Shown piece after piece: positions 36,939 to 45,447 of a DNA stretch of 64,000 nt. Positions within the stretch are counted from its first letter, which is position 1. Each line of letters opens with the position of its first letter. Both the position numbers and the translations under genes were made by a program. The stretch covers positions 620,001 through 684,000 of the forward strand of contig CBDCCP010000002.1 in the NCBI GenBank assembly GCA_965214915.1, written 5' to 3'. The stretch comes from CATQHP01 sp965214915. Lineage in GTDB: Bacteria > Acidobacteriota > Terriglobia > Bryobacterales > UBA6623. The notes beneath the pieces were generated by a model that had not been told where the DNA came from, made no database searches, and was given only the letters and a program-made list of their open reading frames with translations.

Positions 36939-37966
36939 CGATCTTCCACATCGTAGCCCGCGCGGTACGGCAGAACATCTGTGCGGTCAAGCATCTCGTC
37001 CGGCTGGCCGTCACTCGCCATCGCCAAGCCTTCCACACCTTTTCTTGAGTCTAGAAATGTAATGAACCCTCCGTCACGTGCGTTATCGAGCATACGCTCA
37101 TGCAATGCCTTAGCAACCTGGGCTTCTTCGCCAGACGGACACCCGATGTGCGCGATGAGTCGTTTATGTTGTGGAGCACCGTCGTCCTCATGGTTGACAA
37201 TGGAAAATTCTGCTCCCGTGAGCTGCTTCATGTGTTCGCCGGGGTTCTTGATCGTGGCGGTTGCCGCCACGATCTGCAACGGTGGGGCCTCAGTTGTGTC
37301 TTGGATGAGATAGCTGCGTGCAGCAATCAACCGGCGTATTAGAAACGCGAAATTGCTGCCGAATACGCCTTCAAGCGTATGTGCTTCATCCATCACGACC
37401 GTCGAGAGATCCCGCACGAAATTCCTGACTACAGGCAAGGACAGTCGGGACATCAGCCATGCCTGACACACGTCTGGCGTCATCACGGCAATGCGGGCAC
37501 TCGATAACACGCCTTCGCGTTCTTTGAACGGAATTGACCCATCTATGCGCCCGATGATGCGTTCATCGAAATCGAGCGCGGATGCCATTTCCTTCCAACC
37601 GCGGACTTGATCTGTCGCAAGCGCTTTGAGCGGATAAAACACGAGAGTGCGGCTGGTAGGATTGAGTAGCGTCTTGTGAAAAGCGAGGGACCGAAACACA
37701 AGGCTCTTGCCGGATGCTGTCCCGGTCGATACCACAACGTTTTCCTCCCGGCCGAGTGCTTCGAGTGCCTGAGCTTGATGTACCCACAGTTTGCCCTTTT
37801 GTTGACGACTTTCGGACTGCTGATCAAGATACAGACCTGTGCGGGAGTCAAACAGGAATCGGGGGATCGGTGCGTACCGAGCCGATCGTTCTGGCAGATT
37901 GAATCGTTCAACAACCGAGAACTCACGGCTATTAAGAATGTCGCGAATCACCTCAAACACTGTCAC

Positions 37967-38784
37967 CTTCCTCCTTGAAATGTATTATTTCCAATGGACC
38001 TCTGATTGAAAGAAGCCCAGGATAGATGGTTCGGCAATCTGAACAGTCCAGTCTACTACATCAAATTTTGCTTCGACAAATCTCAAAAAAAATTTGCAAT
38101 TGTAAAATTACTAAAGACACGGCGAAATGGAATCTGACCGTTTCGTCCGGCAATTGGCGTGGGAGGACGGCTTTCCAGGCGGTCAAAATTACCCGGCCGA
38201 TCCGGTAATATCTGTATTTTGAATATCTTGCACGGGGACTTGCGACCGATACCGCCGATGCCGAAAGAAGCTGGCAGACAATGGCCGTGCAAATAGAGAT
38301 GGATTGCCGAGAAGATGCGAGCGCCACATATGCAGAGGCGCATGCTCAAGGCGATCGGCGATTTTTCGGCTCCGGCTCAATTCGCCACATGCTCCTCGAG
38401 GCCGGCCGCATTATCAGCATCGAAAAAGCATCGAGAAAGACCACGAGGCGCTTTGGAAGAACGTTTCCGGCCGACCGACCGGATTCGTGGACGGCGGGCT
38501 GCCAATCTCTCCATGCTGGGACCCGCGCCGCAGGCCGCAGGCGTGGGGAGATACGCCGTGATACCCAGCGCGCGGAAACGCGCAGAGGGCATCGCCGGCT
38601 GATGGGCGGCGCTTTCGACGCCGCGGTCATGGCCGAGTTCGGCATGCGACCAACCACCCTGTCCGGGTGGTGCGCTGGCGGTCGATGCGCATCGCAGGCT
38701 GAACGCGGCCGCATAGCGTGAAACGTCGCTTTCCGGCCCGTCCCCGGCCCGCGCCGGGCGGTATGGTTCATCCGACCCGGAGTT
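37967..38784. other. Gene-poor stretch upstream of the helicase
   Basis: About 820 bases with no ORF I can support. 37967-38260 is AT-rich, with TAATAC a few bases before the helicase ribosome site as a possible -10, and a near-palindrome TTTGCAATTGTAAA at about 38091. GGACCTCTGATTGAA (37996-38010) resembles the IS end at 61572. 38260-38784 is GC-rich with short overlapping frames but no family signal, perhaps decayed genes. Confidence 0.5.
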
Positions 38785-39012
38785 TCATCCCATCCAGAAT
38801 CCTTTACGTTGGGATACTCCAAGCACCTTCCTGCAACGACCGCAGAAATAGAGGAATCGCACCCCAAAGAAGCTTTTTATTCTCTGGCAGAGCAGGCGCT
38901 CGATCTCTGTTTCGCAATGCGGACAAATCGGCGTCTGGGCCGCCGCTTCGACAATTTCTATCATTTCCGCGCTGTCTCCTGTCTTCGGTAGAATGACCGT
39001 GCTTGGCATCAT
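38785..39012 (-). CDS. Small zinc-ribbon protein
   Basis: About 75 residues (start at 39012 or the next ATG at 39009). Two cysteine knuckles, ICPHCETEIE and FCGRC, spaced about 25 residues apart, fit a zinc ribbon. The C-terminal CRKVLGVSQRKGFWMG looks strongly conserved and I recognise the pattern from small acidobacterial proteins of unknown function. Divergent from the sulfatase, it marks the return of ordinary host genes after the helicase island. Confidence 0.65.
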   Translation of the reverse strand: MMPSTVILPKTGDSAEMIEIVEAAAQTPICPHCETEIERLLCQRIKSFFGVRFLYFCGRCRKVLGVSQRKGFWMG

Positions 39013-39045
39013 GGTACCGGAGGACCGAGTCTGAGCCTCCGCGTA

Positions 39046-40542
39046 ATGACGTCTTGGTCCGAACAGCTAGTGGACCGCCGCCGATTTCTGCGATCCCTTG
39101 GCGGCGCGGGGCTTCTCTTCGCCTGCGAGAGGCCCGTCACCAGGCGCCCGAACGTTCTTTTGATCGCCCTCGACGATCTGAACGATTGGGTCGGCTGCCT
39201 CGGCGTCCGAGCCGATGCGCATACGCCGAACATCGACCGCTTGGCGGCCCGCGGCATGCTTTTCACCGACGCGCACTGCGCCTCCCCGAAATGCAACCCG
39301 TCGCGCACCGCGCTCTTCACCGGACTCATGCCCTCGACGACCGGCATCTACGACAACGGCCACTGGTGGAAGCCGCATCTGCCGGACGCCGCGACCATGC
39401 CGGAATATTTTCGGTTGAACGGCTATTACGCCGCCGGCGGCGGAAAGATATTTCACCATACGGCCGGCTTCAATCCGCCCGGCCAGTGGGACGAATACTT
39501 CAACCTGCAATTCGACGATCCGTGGGACCGCCGCTCCGACGCTTACTACGCGATCCCGCAAGCCGACCCTCCGCCGAACCACCCCTTGAACGGCATCCGC
39601 CCGTTCCGCCACGAGTTCGACTGGGGATCGCTGCCGCTCGCCGACGACCGGTACGCGGACGCAAAAACGGTCGAATGGGCCGCAGACTTCCTCGCCCGCA
39701 AGCACGACGAACCCTTCTTCCTGGCCGTCGGACTCTTCCATCCACATCTGCCCTGGTACGCCCCCGAGCGGTTCTTCGCCGCTCATCCCGCGGAAAAAAC
39801 TACAATCCCCGACATGCCGGAAAACGATCTGGACGACATCCCCATAACCGGCTTGCAGCTTTCCGCCGCCGGGCGGCAAAGTTTGGAGGCGGTCCGCACA
39901 AGCGGCAAGCACCGGGAGGCGGTCTCGGCGTATCTGGCGAACATCCGCTATGCGGACGAACTGGTCGGTCGCCTGCTCGACGCGCTCGACGGCAGCGCTT
40001 ACGGCGAAGAGACGATCGTCGTCCTGTTCTCGGATCATGGATTCCACTTGGGCGAAAAGGAGCATTGGCACAAATCGACTCTTTGGCAACGGGCGACGCA
40101 CGTGCCGCTGGCCGTCATCGCGCCCGGAGTAACCGAACCCGCGTCGCGCAGCGGCGCGCCGGTCACTCTGATCGATCTGTACCCTACGCTGCTGGATTTG
40201 TGCCGCCTGCCGCCGCGAGACGGCCTGGACGGGCAAAGCCTGGCGCCGCTACTGAACGGCGGTTCGCCGCCGCAGCGCCGTCCCGCGCTGGTAACGTTTC
40301 GCCGCGGCAACCATGCCGTGAAAACGAAGCGCTGGTCTTACATCCGCTACGCCGGCGGCGGCGAGGAACTATACGATCGCGCGGAAGACCCGGACGAAAT
40401 CGTGAATTTGGCCGGCCGCGTGGAACTCGCCCCCGTCAAGAAACGGTTGGCGGCGCGCTTGCCGCTGCGAGAAGCCGAAGCAGCGCCCGTAAAATCCGCG
40501 TACGACTTCGACGCCGCAAACTATTCATGGGCTCCGAAGTAA
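39046..40542 (+). CDS. Tat-exported sulfatase, iduronate-2-sulfatase-like
   Basis: A 498-residue sulfatase. The twin-arginine signal DRRRFLRSLGGAGLLFAC ends in a possible lipobox, so a Tat lipoprotein is likely. The active site CNPSR in SPKCNPSRTALFTG supplies the cysteine converted to formylglycine. The metal site starts LIALDDLNDWVGCLG, and SDHGFHLGEKEHWHKSTLWQ is the C-terminal metal/substrate loop. It resembles iduronate-2-sulfatases and probably strips sulfate from a sulfated polysaccharide outside the cell. Confidence 0.88.
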   Translation: MTSWSEQLVDRRRFLRSLGGAGLLFACERPVTRRPNVLLIALDDLNDWVGCLGVRADAHTPNIDRLAARGMLFTDAHCASPKCNPSRTALFTGLMPSTTGIYDNGHWWKPHLPDAATMPEYFRLNGYYAAGGGKIFHHTAGFNPPGQWDEYFNLQFDDPWDRRSDAYYAIPQADPPPNHPLNGIRPFRHEFDWGSLPLADDRYADAKTVEWAADFLARKHDEPFFLAVGLFHPHLPWYAPERFFAAHPAEKTTIPDMPENDLDDIPITGLQLSAAGRQSLEAVRTSGKHREAVSAYLANIRYADELVGRLLDALDGSAYGEETIVVLFSDHGFHLGEKEHWHKSTLWQRATHVPLAVIAPGVTEPASRSGAPVTLIDLYPTLLDLCRLPPRDGLDGQSLAPLLNGGSPPQRRPALVTFRRGNHAVKTKRWSYIRYAGGGEELYDRAEDPDEIVNLAGRVELAPVKKRLAARLPLREAEAAPVKSAYDFDAANYSWAPK

Positions 40543-40549
40543 TTTATAA

Positions 40550-41524
40550 TCAGCTTCTTAGAATCGAACTCAGCGTATCGGGATGAATGTTCCCGCCACT
40601 GAGGACGCACACGACCGGCGAGTTGTCGGGCGGCGCGGCCCCCGCGAGCAGAGCGGCTGCGGAGACCGCGCCCCCCGGCTCGACGACCAGTTTCTGCTCC
40701 AGCGCCAGCAGGCGCACGGCGCGGGCGATCTGCTCCTCGCTTACCAGCACGACGCGGTCGACCAACTCCTGCGCCACATTGAAAGTCGATTTTCCCGGAA
40801 TCGCCACCGACAGCGCATCGGCCAGCGATTCCGCGGGCACGGACGCGGACGCAACCCGTTTTCCTTGTTCGAGCGAGCGCTGCATCGACGGATTGGCCTG
40901 CGCCTGCACGCCGACGATGCGGCATTGCGGGCGCGCGGCTTTGACCGCCAAGGCGATGCCCGCGATCAATCCGCCGCCGCTGACGGGCACGAGAACGGTG
41001 AAGGCGCCCGGCAAGTGCTCGAGGAGCTCTAGCCCCAGAGTCCCGTCCCCAGCGATCGTTTCGGGCGAATCGTAGGGGTGCAGCAGCAAGCGGCCGCTCT
41101 CCCGCTGGATGCGCAGCGTCGTCTCCCAGCGCGCCGCGAACGTGTTTGCGCACAAGACCACGCGGCCGCCGAAAGACTCGGTGCGTTCCCGCTTGAAAGC
41201 GGACGATCCTTCCATCATCACAATGCGGGCATCGACCCCGAGCGTTGCAGCGGCGTAGGCGACGGCCTGCGCGAAGTTTCCCGACGACGAGGTCACCACG
41301 CCCGCCGCGCGGGCCTGCTCTCGGTGCGCCAACATGCCGTTCAGAGCGGGGCGCGCTTTGAACGAGCCGGTCGGCTGTTGCGTTTCGAGCTTGAGCCGGA
41401 CGTCGCGGCCCGCGCGGGCGCTCAAAAAGCGCGAATGAATCAGAGGCGTCGGCGGCAGATAGCCTGCGAGCCGCGCGCGGGCTTCATGAATCGGATCGTT
41501 GTAGCGGTCAATCAACGCCGGCAT
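40550..41524 (-). CDS. Threonine/serine dehydratase (PLP)
   Basis: A 324-residue fold-II PLP enzyme. The PLP lysine is in QPTGSFKARPALNGM, the phosphate/substrate loop is SSSGNFAQAVAYAA, and the glycine loop is PVSGGGLIAGIALA. It deaminates threonine (or serine) to 2-oxobutyrate (pyruvate). No C-terminal ACT regulatory domain, so it is the short catabolic or serine-racemase-like form. I start it at 41524 (MPALIDRYNDP); a start at 41584 would overlap the divergent gene. Confidence 0.85.
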   Translation of the reverse strand: MPALIDRYNDPIHEARARLAGYLPPTPLIHSRFLSARAGRDVRLKLETQQPTGSFKARPALNGMLAHREQARAAGVVTSSSGNFAQAVAYAAATLGVDARIVMMEGSSAFKRERTESFGGRVVLCANTFAARWETTLRIQRESGRLLLHPYDSPETIAGDGTLGLELLEHLPGAFTVLVPVSGGGLIAGIALAVKAARPQCRIVGVQAQANPSMQRSLEQGKRVASASVPAESLADALSVAIPGKSTFNVAQELVDRVVLVSEEQIARAVRLLALEQKLVVEPGGAVSAAALLAGAAPPDNSPVVCVLSGGNIHPDTLSSILRS

Positions 41525-41571
41525 ATCGCATCGCAGCTTACAGGTTACGCAAAATTGATACGGTAGGGGCG

Positions 41572-43194
41572 ATGGCCGCCGCATGGAAGCCGCAGCCCGG
41601 CCTGACCCCGCCGGACGAGGAAGAACGCGGCCGGCGGCGGCGTTTCATGCAGGGTCTGGTCGCCGAGCTCGACGCGCTGAGCGAGCGCGTGAAGGCCGGC
41701 GGCGGCGCGGAGCGCATCGCGCGCCAACACCGGGCGGGCAAGCTGACCGCGCGCGAGCGGATCGCCGAACTGCTCGACTCCCCCGAAGAGTTTCTCGAAC
41801 TGGGCCGGCTCGCCGCCTACGACAGCTACGACGGCATTGCCCTCGCGGCGGGGGTTATCACCGGAATCGGCCGCATCTGCGGCAGGCCGGTTGCGGTCAT
41901 GGCCAACGACGCCACGGTCAAGGCCGGAACGTGGTTTCCCGAAACGGTCGGCAAGATCCTGCGCATCCAGGAAGCGGCGATGCGCTGCCGCATCCCGATC
42001 GTCTATCTGGTCGATTCCGGCGGGATTTATCTGCCGCTGCAAGAGACGACGTTTCCCGGCAAGTACGGCGGCGCGCGGATTTTCTACAACAACTCCCTGA
42101 TGCGCCGCCGCCTCAAAATCCCGCAGATCGCGGCGGTGATGGGGCCGTGCATCGCCGGAGGCGCGTATCTGCCGGCATTGAGCGACGTAATTTTTATGGT
42201 CGAGGGAACCGGTTTCATGGGTCTCGGCGGCGCCAACCTGGTCAAGGGCGCTATCGGCAAGACCGTCGACGCCGAAGAGCTCGGCGGCGCCCGCATGCAT
42301 ACCGCGGCCGGCGGCGTCGCCCACTACCTGGCCTCCGACGACTGCGATTGCATCGCCAAGATCCGCGCCGCGGTTGCCGACCTGCCGCGGGCGCCGGCCG
42401 CGTCGCCGCAAGCCGCCGCCCCGGCGCTCGACGACGACGATATCGACAGCGTCATGCCCGCCGACCGACGCTTGCCCTACGACGTTCACGAGATCGTGCG
42501 GCGCATCGTCGATGGTGAAGGCGGGCTGGAGTTCATGGCCGACTACGCCCGCGAGCTGCTTTGCGCCAACGTCCGCATAGCAGGCCGCCCGGTCGGGCTG
42601 ATCGCCAACCGCCGCGGACTTTTCCGCCAAGGCGGCGCCGCGCGCATCGGCGCCATTCTCTACACGGAAACCGCCCGCAAGGCCGCGCAATTCGTCGAAA
42701 AATGCGACCGCCAGGGGCATCCGCTGGTCTATCTCCAGGACGTGACCGGATTCATGATAGGTCCTGAAGCCGAGCGCAGCGGCATCATTCGCGCCGGCGC
42801 GGAAATGGTCGAAAGCATGGCTTGCGCGCGAGTGCCCAAGATCGTCGTCACGCTCGCCCACGCCAGCGGGGCGGGGTACTACGCCATGGCCGGCCAGGGC
42901 TTCGACCCCGATTTCATCTTCAGTTGGCCGACCGCCCGAGTGGGGGTGATGGAAGGCGAGTCGGCGGTGCAGGCGCTGTTCGCCGCCGAGCTCGGCCGCC
43001 TGCGGGAGGCGGGCGAAGAGCCGTCCGCCGAGCTCAGGGCGGCCATCGAGCGCACCCGCGCCGAATACGAACGTTGCCTCGACGCCAAGCGCTGCGCCGC
43101 CCGCGGCTGCGTCGACGCCGTCATCCGCCCCCGCGATACGCGCCGCGTTCTCGCCTTCTGCCTGGAAGCCGCGGCGAACGCCTGTGCGCGTTGA
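41572..43194 (+). CDS. Acyl-CoA carboxylase, carboxyltransferase (beta) subunit
   Basis: A 540-residue crotonase-fold carboxyltransferase. It moves CO2 from biotin to an acyl-CoA, most like methylcrotonyl- or propionyl-CoA carboxylase beta. HRAGKLTARERIAELLD at the N-terminus, GPCIAGGAYLPALSD and AHASGAGYYAMAGQGFDPDF form the two acyl/biotin oxyanion regions. No biotin carboxylase or biotin carrier gene is adjacent, so the partner is encoded elsewhere. Confidence 0.87.
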   Translation: MAAAWKPQPGLTPPDEEERGRRRRFMQGLVAELDALSERVKAGGGAERIARQHRAGKLTARERIAELLDSPEEFLELGRLAAYDSYDGIALAAGVITGIGRICGRPVAVMANDATVKAGTWFPETVGKILRIQEAAMRCRIPIVYLVDSGGIYLPLQETTFPGKYGGARIFYNNSLMRRRLKIPQIAAVMGPCIAGGAYLPALSDVIFMVEGTGFMGLGGANLVKGAIGKTVDAEELGGARMHTAAGGVAHYLASDDCDCIAKIRAAVADLPRAPAASPQAAAPALDDDDIDSVMPADRRLPYDVHEIVRRIVDGEGGLEFMADYARELLCANVRIAGRPVGLIANRRGLFRQGGAARIGAILYTETARKAAQFVEKCDRQGHPLVYLQDVTGFMIGPEAERSGIIRAGAEMVESMACARVPKIVVTLAHASGAGYYAMAGQGFDPDFIFSWPTARVGVMEGESAVQALFAAELGRLREAGEEPSAELRAAIERTRAEYERCLDAKRCAARGCVDAVIRPRDTRRVLAFCLEAAANACAR

Positions 43195-43280
43195 CGCCCC
43201 TGCGACCGCTTCCTCGGGCAGTCCGCGCCTCTTTGCTATCCACTACTCACTATCCACTCGCCGCGCGCAGCGCGGCGTGC

Positions 43281-43286
43281 TACAAT
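43281..43286 (+). promoter_or_regulatory. Candidate -10 TACAAT upstream of cysM
   Basis: TACAAT lies 25 bases before the GTG start of cysM and directly follows a GC hairpin (CCGCG-CGCAG-CGCGG). No good -35 is visible, so the assignment is tentative. Confidence 0.3.
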
Positions 43287-43311
43287 CGAACGAAGAGGCC
43301 GCGCGCAGCTT

Positions 43312-44244
43312 GTGACCGAATCCGACGCGGCTGCCGTCTCGGGCGAAGGCCAAACCGTTCTCGACCGGATCGGCAACACCCCCCTCATCCGCCTGCAGCG
43401 AATCGCCGCCGCCACGCCGAACGTAGCGATCTTCGGCAAGGCGGAATACTTCAATCCCGGCGGCTCGGTGAAAGACCGTCCCGCCTGGAACATGATCCGC
43501 GAAGGCGAGCGAAGCGGCAAGCTGCCTCCCGGCGGCACGATCATCGACGCGACCAGCGGCAATACCGGCATCGCCTACGCCATGATCGGCGCCGCCCGCG
43601 GCTATAAGGTCAAGCTGTTTCTGCCCGAGAACGCCTCTCCCGAAAGAAAGAAAATTCTCAAGGCGTACGGCGCCGAGTTGGCGCTTACCGACGCCGGCGA
43701 ACAGACCGACGGCGCGATCCGCGCCTGCCGCGACGAATACCGCGCGCATCCCGGAAGGTACTTCTATCCCGACCAGTACGGCAACCCGGCGAACTGGCAG
43801 GCCCATTACAAGACCACCGGCCCCGAAATCCTGCGCTGGACCGGCGGACTCCTGACGCACTTCGTCTGCGGACTCGGCACCAGCGGCACGATGATGGGCG
43901 TAGGGCGTTTCCTGCGCGAGCGCGCCCCCGATGCGCGTCTCGTCTCGATGCAGCCGGCGACCCCTCTGCACGGGCTCGAAGGGCTCAAGCACATGGCCAC
44001 GGCCATCGAGCCGGACATCTACGATAAGTCCGTCGCCCACGAGACCGTTTTCGTCGAAACCGAGGACGCTTACGAGACGGTCAAGCGGCTGGCCCGCGAA
44101 GAGGGCCTGATGGTCGGCATCTCCTCCGGCGCCAACGTCGCCGCGGCCTTGCGCCTGGCGCGGACGCTGGAAAGCGGCGTGATCGTAACCGTGCTCTGCG
44201 ACGGCGCCGACAAGTATCTGAGCGCCCGTTTCTGGGACGACTGA
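43312..44244 (+). CDS. cysM: Cysteine synthase (CysM/CysK family)
   Basis: A 310-residue PLP enzyme making cysteine from an activated serine and a sulfur donor. The PLP lysine is in NPGGSVKDRPAWNMI, the substrate loop is TSGNTGIAYAM, and the phosphate loop is GLGTSGTMMGVGRFL. GTG start. The JAMM protease gene starts 5 bases later. That pairing recalls the mycobacterial cysM/mec/cysO cluster, in which sulfur comes from a carrier-protein thiocarboxylate, so O-phosphoserine and a carrier are possible substrates. No carrier gene lies next to it. Confidence 0.88.
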   Translation: MTESDAAAVSGEGQTVLDRIGNTPLIRLQRIAAATPNVAIFGKAEYFNPGGSVKDRPAWNMIREGERSGKLPPGGTIIDATSGNTGIAYAMIGAARGYKVKLFLPENASPERKKILKAYGAELALTDAGEQTDGAIRACRDEYRAHPGRYFYPDQYGNPANWQAHYKTTGPEILRWTGGLLTHFVCGLGTSGTMMGVGRFLRERAPDARLVSMQPATPLHGLEGLKHMATAIEPDIYDKSVAHETVFVETEDAYETVKRLAREEGLMVGISSGANVAAALRLARTLESGVIVTVLCDGADKYLSARFWDD

Positions 44245-44249
44245 CCGCC

Positions 44250-44672
44250 GTGCTGCGCATTGCCCAAGAACCCTTCGAACGGATGAAGGCGCATGCGGAA
44301 GCGGCCTATCCGCATGAGTGCGTCGGCGCGATGCTGGGCAAAAACGAGAACGGCGTCAAATGCGTCGATGCCGCGATGCCGCTGGAGAACTCGGCGGAAG
44401 GCTCGCAGCGCGCTTTCTACCGCCTTGCCAACGAGGATTTGCTGGCGGCCGACAAGGCGGCGCGGGCGCAGGGCAGGGAACTGATCGGCATCTACCACTC
44501 CCACCCCGACGCCGACGCCTATTTTTCCGAAACCGATCTGAAGAACTCCTGCCCCTGGTATTCGTTCGTCGTGCTGTCGGTCAGGGGCGGCAAGTACGAT
44601 CACGCCAACAGTTGGCTGCCCGATTTCGAGCAGACCAAGGCAGAAAAGGAAGAACTGGCAATCGGCGGGTAG
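44250..44672 (+). CDS. JAMM/Mov34 metalloprotease, Mec-like
   Basis: A 140-residue zinc protease of the M67 family. The catalytic Glu is in PHECVGAMLG (about residue 24), and the JAMM motif HSHPDADAYFSETD supplies two His, Ser and Asp. Its mycobacterial relative Mec+ releases cysteine from the CysO carrier, which fits its place 5 bases after cysM. The protein ends in Gly-Gly, like a ubiquitin-type tail; this may be chance. Confidence 0.88.
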   Translation: MLRIAQEPFERMKAHAEAAYPHECVGAMLGKNENGVKCVDAAMPLENSAEGSQRAFYRLANEDLLAADKAARAQGRELIGIYHSHPDADAYFSETDLKNSCPWYSFVVLSVRGGKYDHANSWLPDFEQTKAEKEELAIGG

Positions 44673-44690
44673 GGCGGAGCGTCCGGCTGC

Positions 44691-44993
44691 TCAAGTTTGG
44701 GCAACGACCTGGTAGAGCAGGCCGAAGACCGTAGTGGCGAGGAGGCCGATCAGCGCCCAAAGGACGCGCTGCAGGGTATCGATGCGCGAGTCTATGGCAT
44801 CGAAACGCGCTTCCATAGCATCGAAGCGCGAGTCCACGACTGCGAAGTGCGAGTCCACGACCGCGATGACGCTCTGGCCGGCCTGAACGCGGACTTCTTC
44901 GGACGCTTCGTGGGCCAAGTCGGGATCCACATGTGCTCCGCGCAGTGCGCGGAAGAGGGCGGTGGAGGGCCGTTCGGGGGCGGTTACGGGCAT
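44691..44993 (-). CDS. Coiled-coil protein with C-terminal membrane anchor
   Basis: A 100-residue protein. Residues about 43-73 are heptad repeats (VVDSHFA, VVDSRFD, AMEARFD, AIDSRID), and then one membrane helix (VLWALIGLLATTVFGLLYQVV) ends the protein. The heptads come from roughly 21-base tandem repeats in the DNA. A tail-anchored oligomer is likely. Function unknown. It is convergent with the JAMM protease gene. Confidence 0.7.
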   Translation of the reverse strand: MPVTAPERPSTALFRALRGAHVDPDLAHEASEEVRVQAGQSVIAVVDSHFAVVDSRFDAMEARFDAIDSRIDTLQRVLWALIGLLATTVFGLLYQVVAQT

Positions 44994-45096
44994 CGGCGGT
45001 CCTCTTTATCGGGCGGTTCAAGCCACACCCGCAGTTTAGCATGGAGCGCTATTCGGCGGTCGAAAAACAGCCGGACGGGGCACGTTCCTTGTGGTA

Positions 45097-45173
45097 ACCT
45101 GTTTATCGCAACCGTTGTTCGGGGAACCCGCGAGTCGGGTCTCCTGCCGAATACAACAGCCAAGCTTACAGGT
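45097..45173 (+). other. Nested inverted repeats, candidate structured RNA leader
   Basis: Three nested arms: ACCTGT (45097) with ACAGGT (45168), GTTGTTCGG (45114) with CCGAATACAAC (45147, a two-base bulge), and ACCCG (45126) with CGGGT (45136). Together they make one long interrupted hairpin. A second stem, CAAGGC (45240) with GCCTTG (45263), follows downstream. The stretch 44994-45294 has no supported gene and lies upstream of the secreted protease, so a riboswitch-like leader is possible. I match it to no known class, and the strand is assumed. Confidence 0.35.
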
Positions 45174-45447
45174 CTGGATTAGCTACCCGGACCTTTGGCG
45201 AACAAGCAGGAGCTCTCTCTCGTCTCCGAGTGACGGTTGCAAGGCCCGGCGCCCAGGGTCGCGCCTTGACCGGTCCGTTGAGCAGGAGACGACCATGTAC
45301 GGCATTCGGGGTTTCGCGAGAGCCATACCCGCCATTGTTACGGCAACAGTCTTGCCGGCTTTTCGATCGGCCGGCCGCCCTTCTTTCGCTTGCGCAACGT
45401 CTTTCTTTTTCCGGTATTCGCTCCGGCGGGCGATTAACAAATTACAC

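Larger units (their letters stand above)
30986..37966 (-). pseudogene. Superfamily 2 DEAD/DEAH helicase gene split by two insertion sequences
   Basis: Starts at a GTG (37966) with AAGGAGG upstream. The N-terminal 345 residues (37966-36930) carry Walker A GTASGKS, DEAH (VVMDEAHTLEG), ATAT, and FITFLDSRKGVEGLA. An IS21-family element then follows. A 78-base remnant (33793-33716) encodes ERRLQSGKLRGIVSTSALEL (motif V). Then comes an IS5-family element. The C-terminal part (32483-30986) resumes with the motif VI region KAYRQRLGRVGRSNPGAF and about 450 further residues. Removing both elements with one copy of each target duplication leaves 2613 bases, exactly 871 codons, with YDVEDRQLIERRLQ and GIDIPHLRVGLNI reading cleanly across the joins. 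It resembles MrfA/YprA/DrmA-like helicases of repair or phage defence, but no partner genes remain. Visibly lower GC than the flanks suggests transfer. Confidence 0.85.

Noticed and set aside
35591..37966. A 791-residue helicase-like protein
   Set aside because: After residue 345 the frame reads through the IS21 end and out of frame across istA, giving arginine/glycine-rich nonsense.
38151..38184. Imperfect palindrome GACGGC...GCGGTC as a REP-type element
   Set aside because: Only short, imperfect arms and no second copy seen in the window.
38281..38721. 146-residue frame upstream of the helicase island edge
   Set aside because: Arginine-rich and overlapped by an equally long antisense frame; neither shows motifs, a ribosome site or conservation cues.
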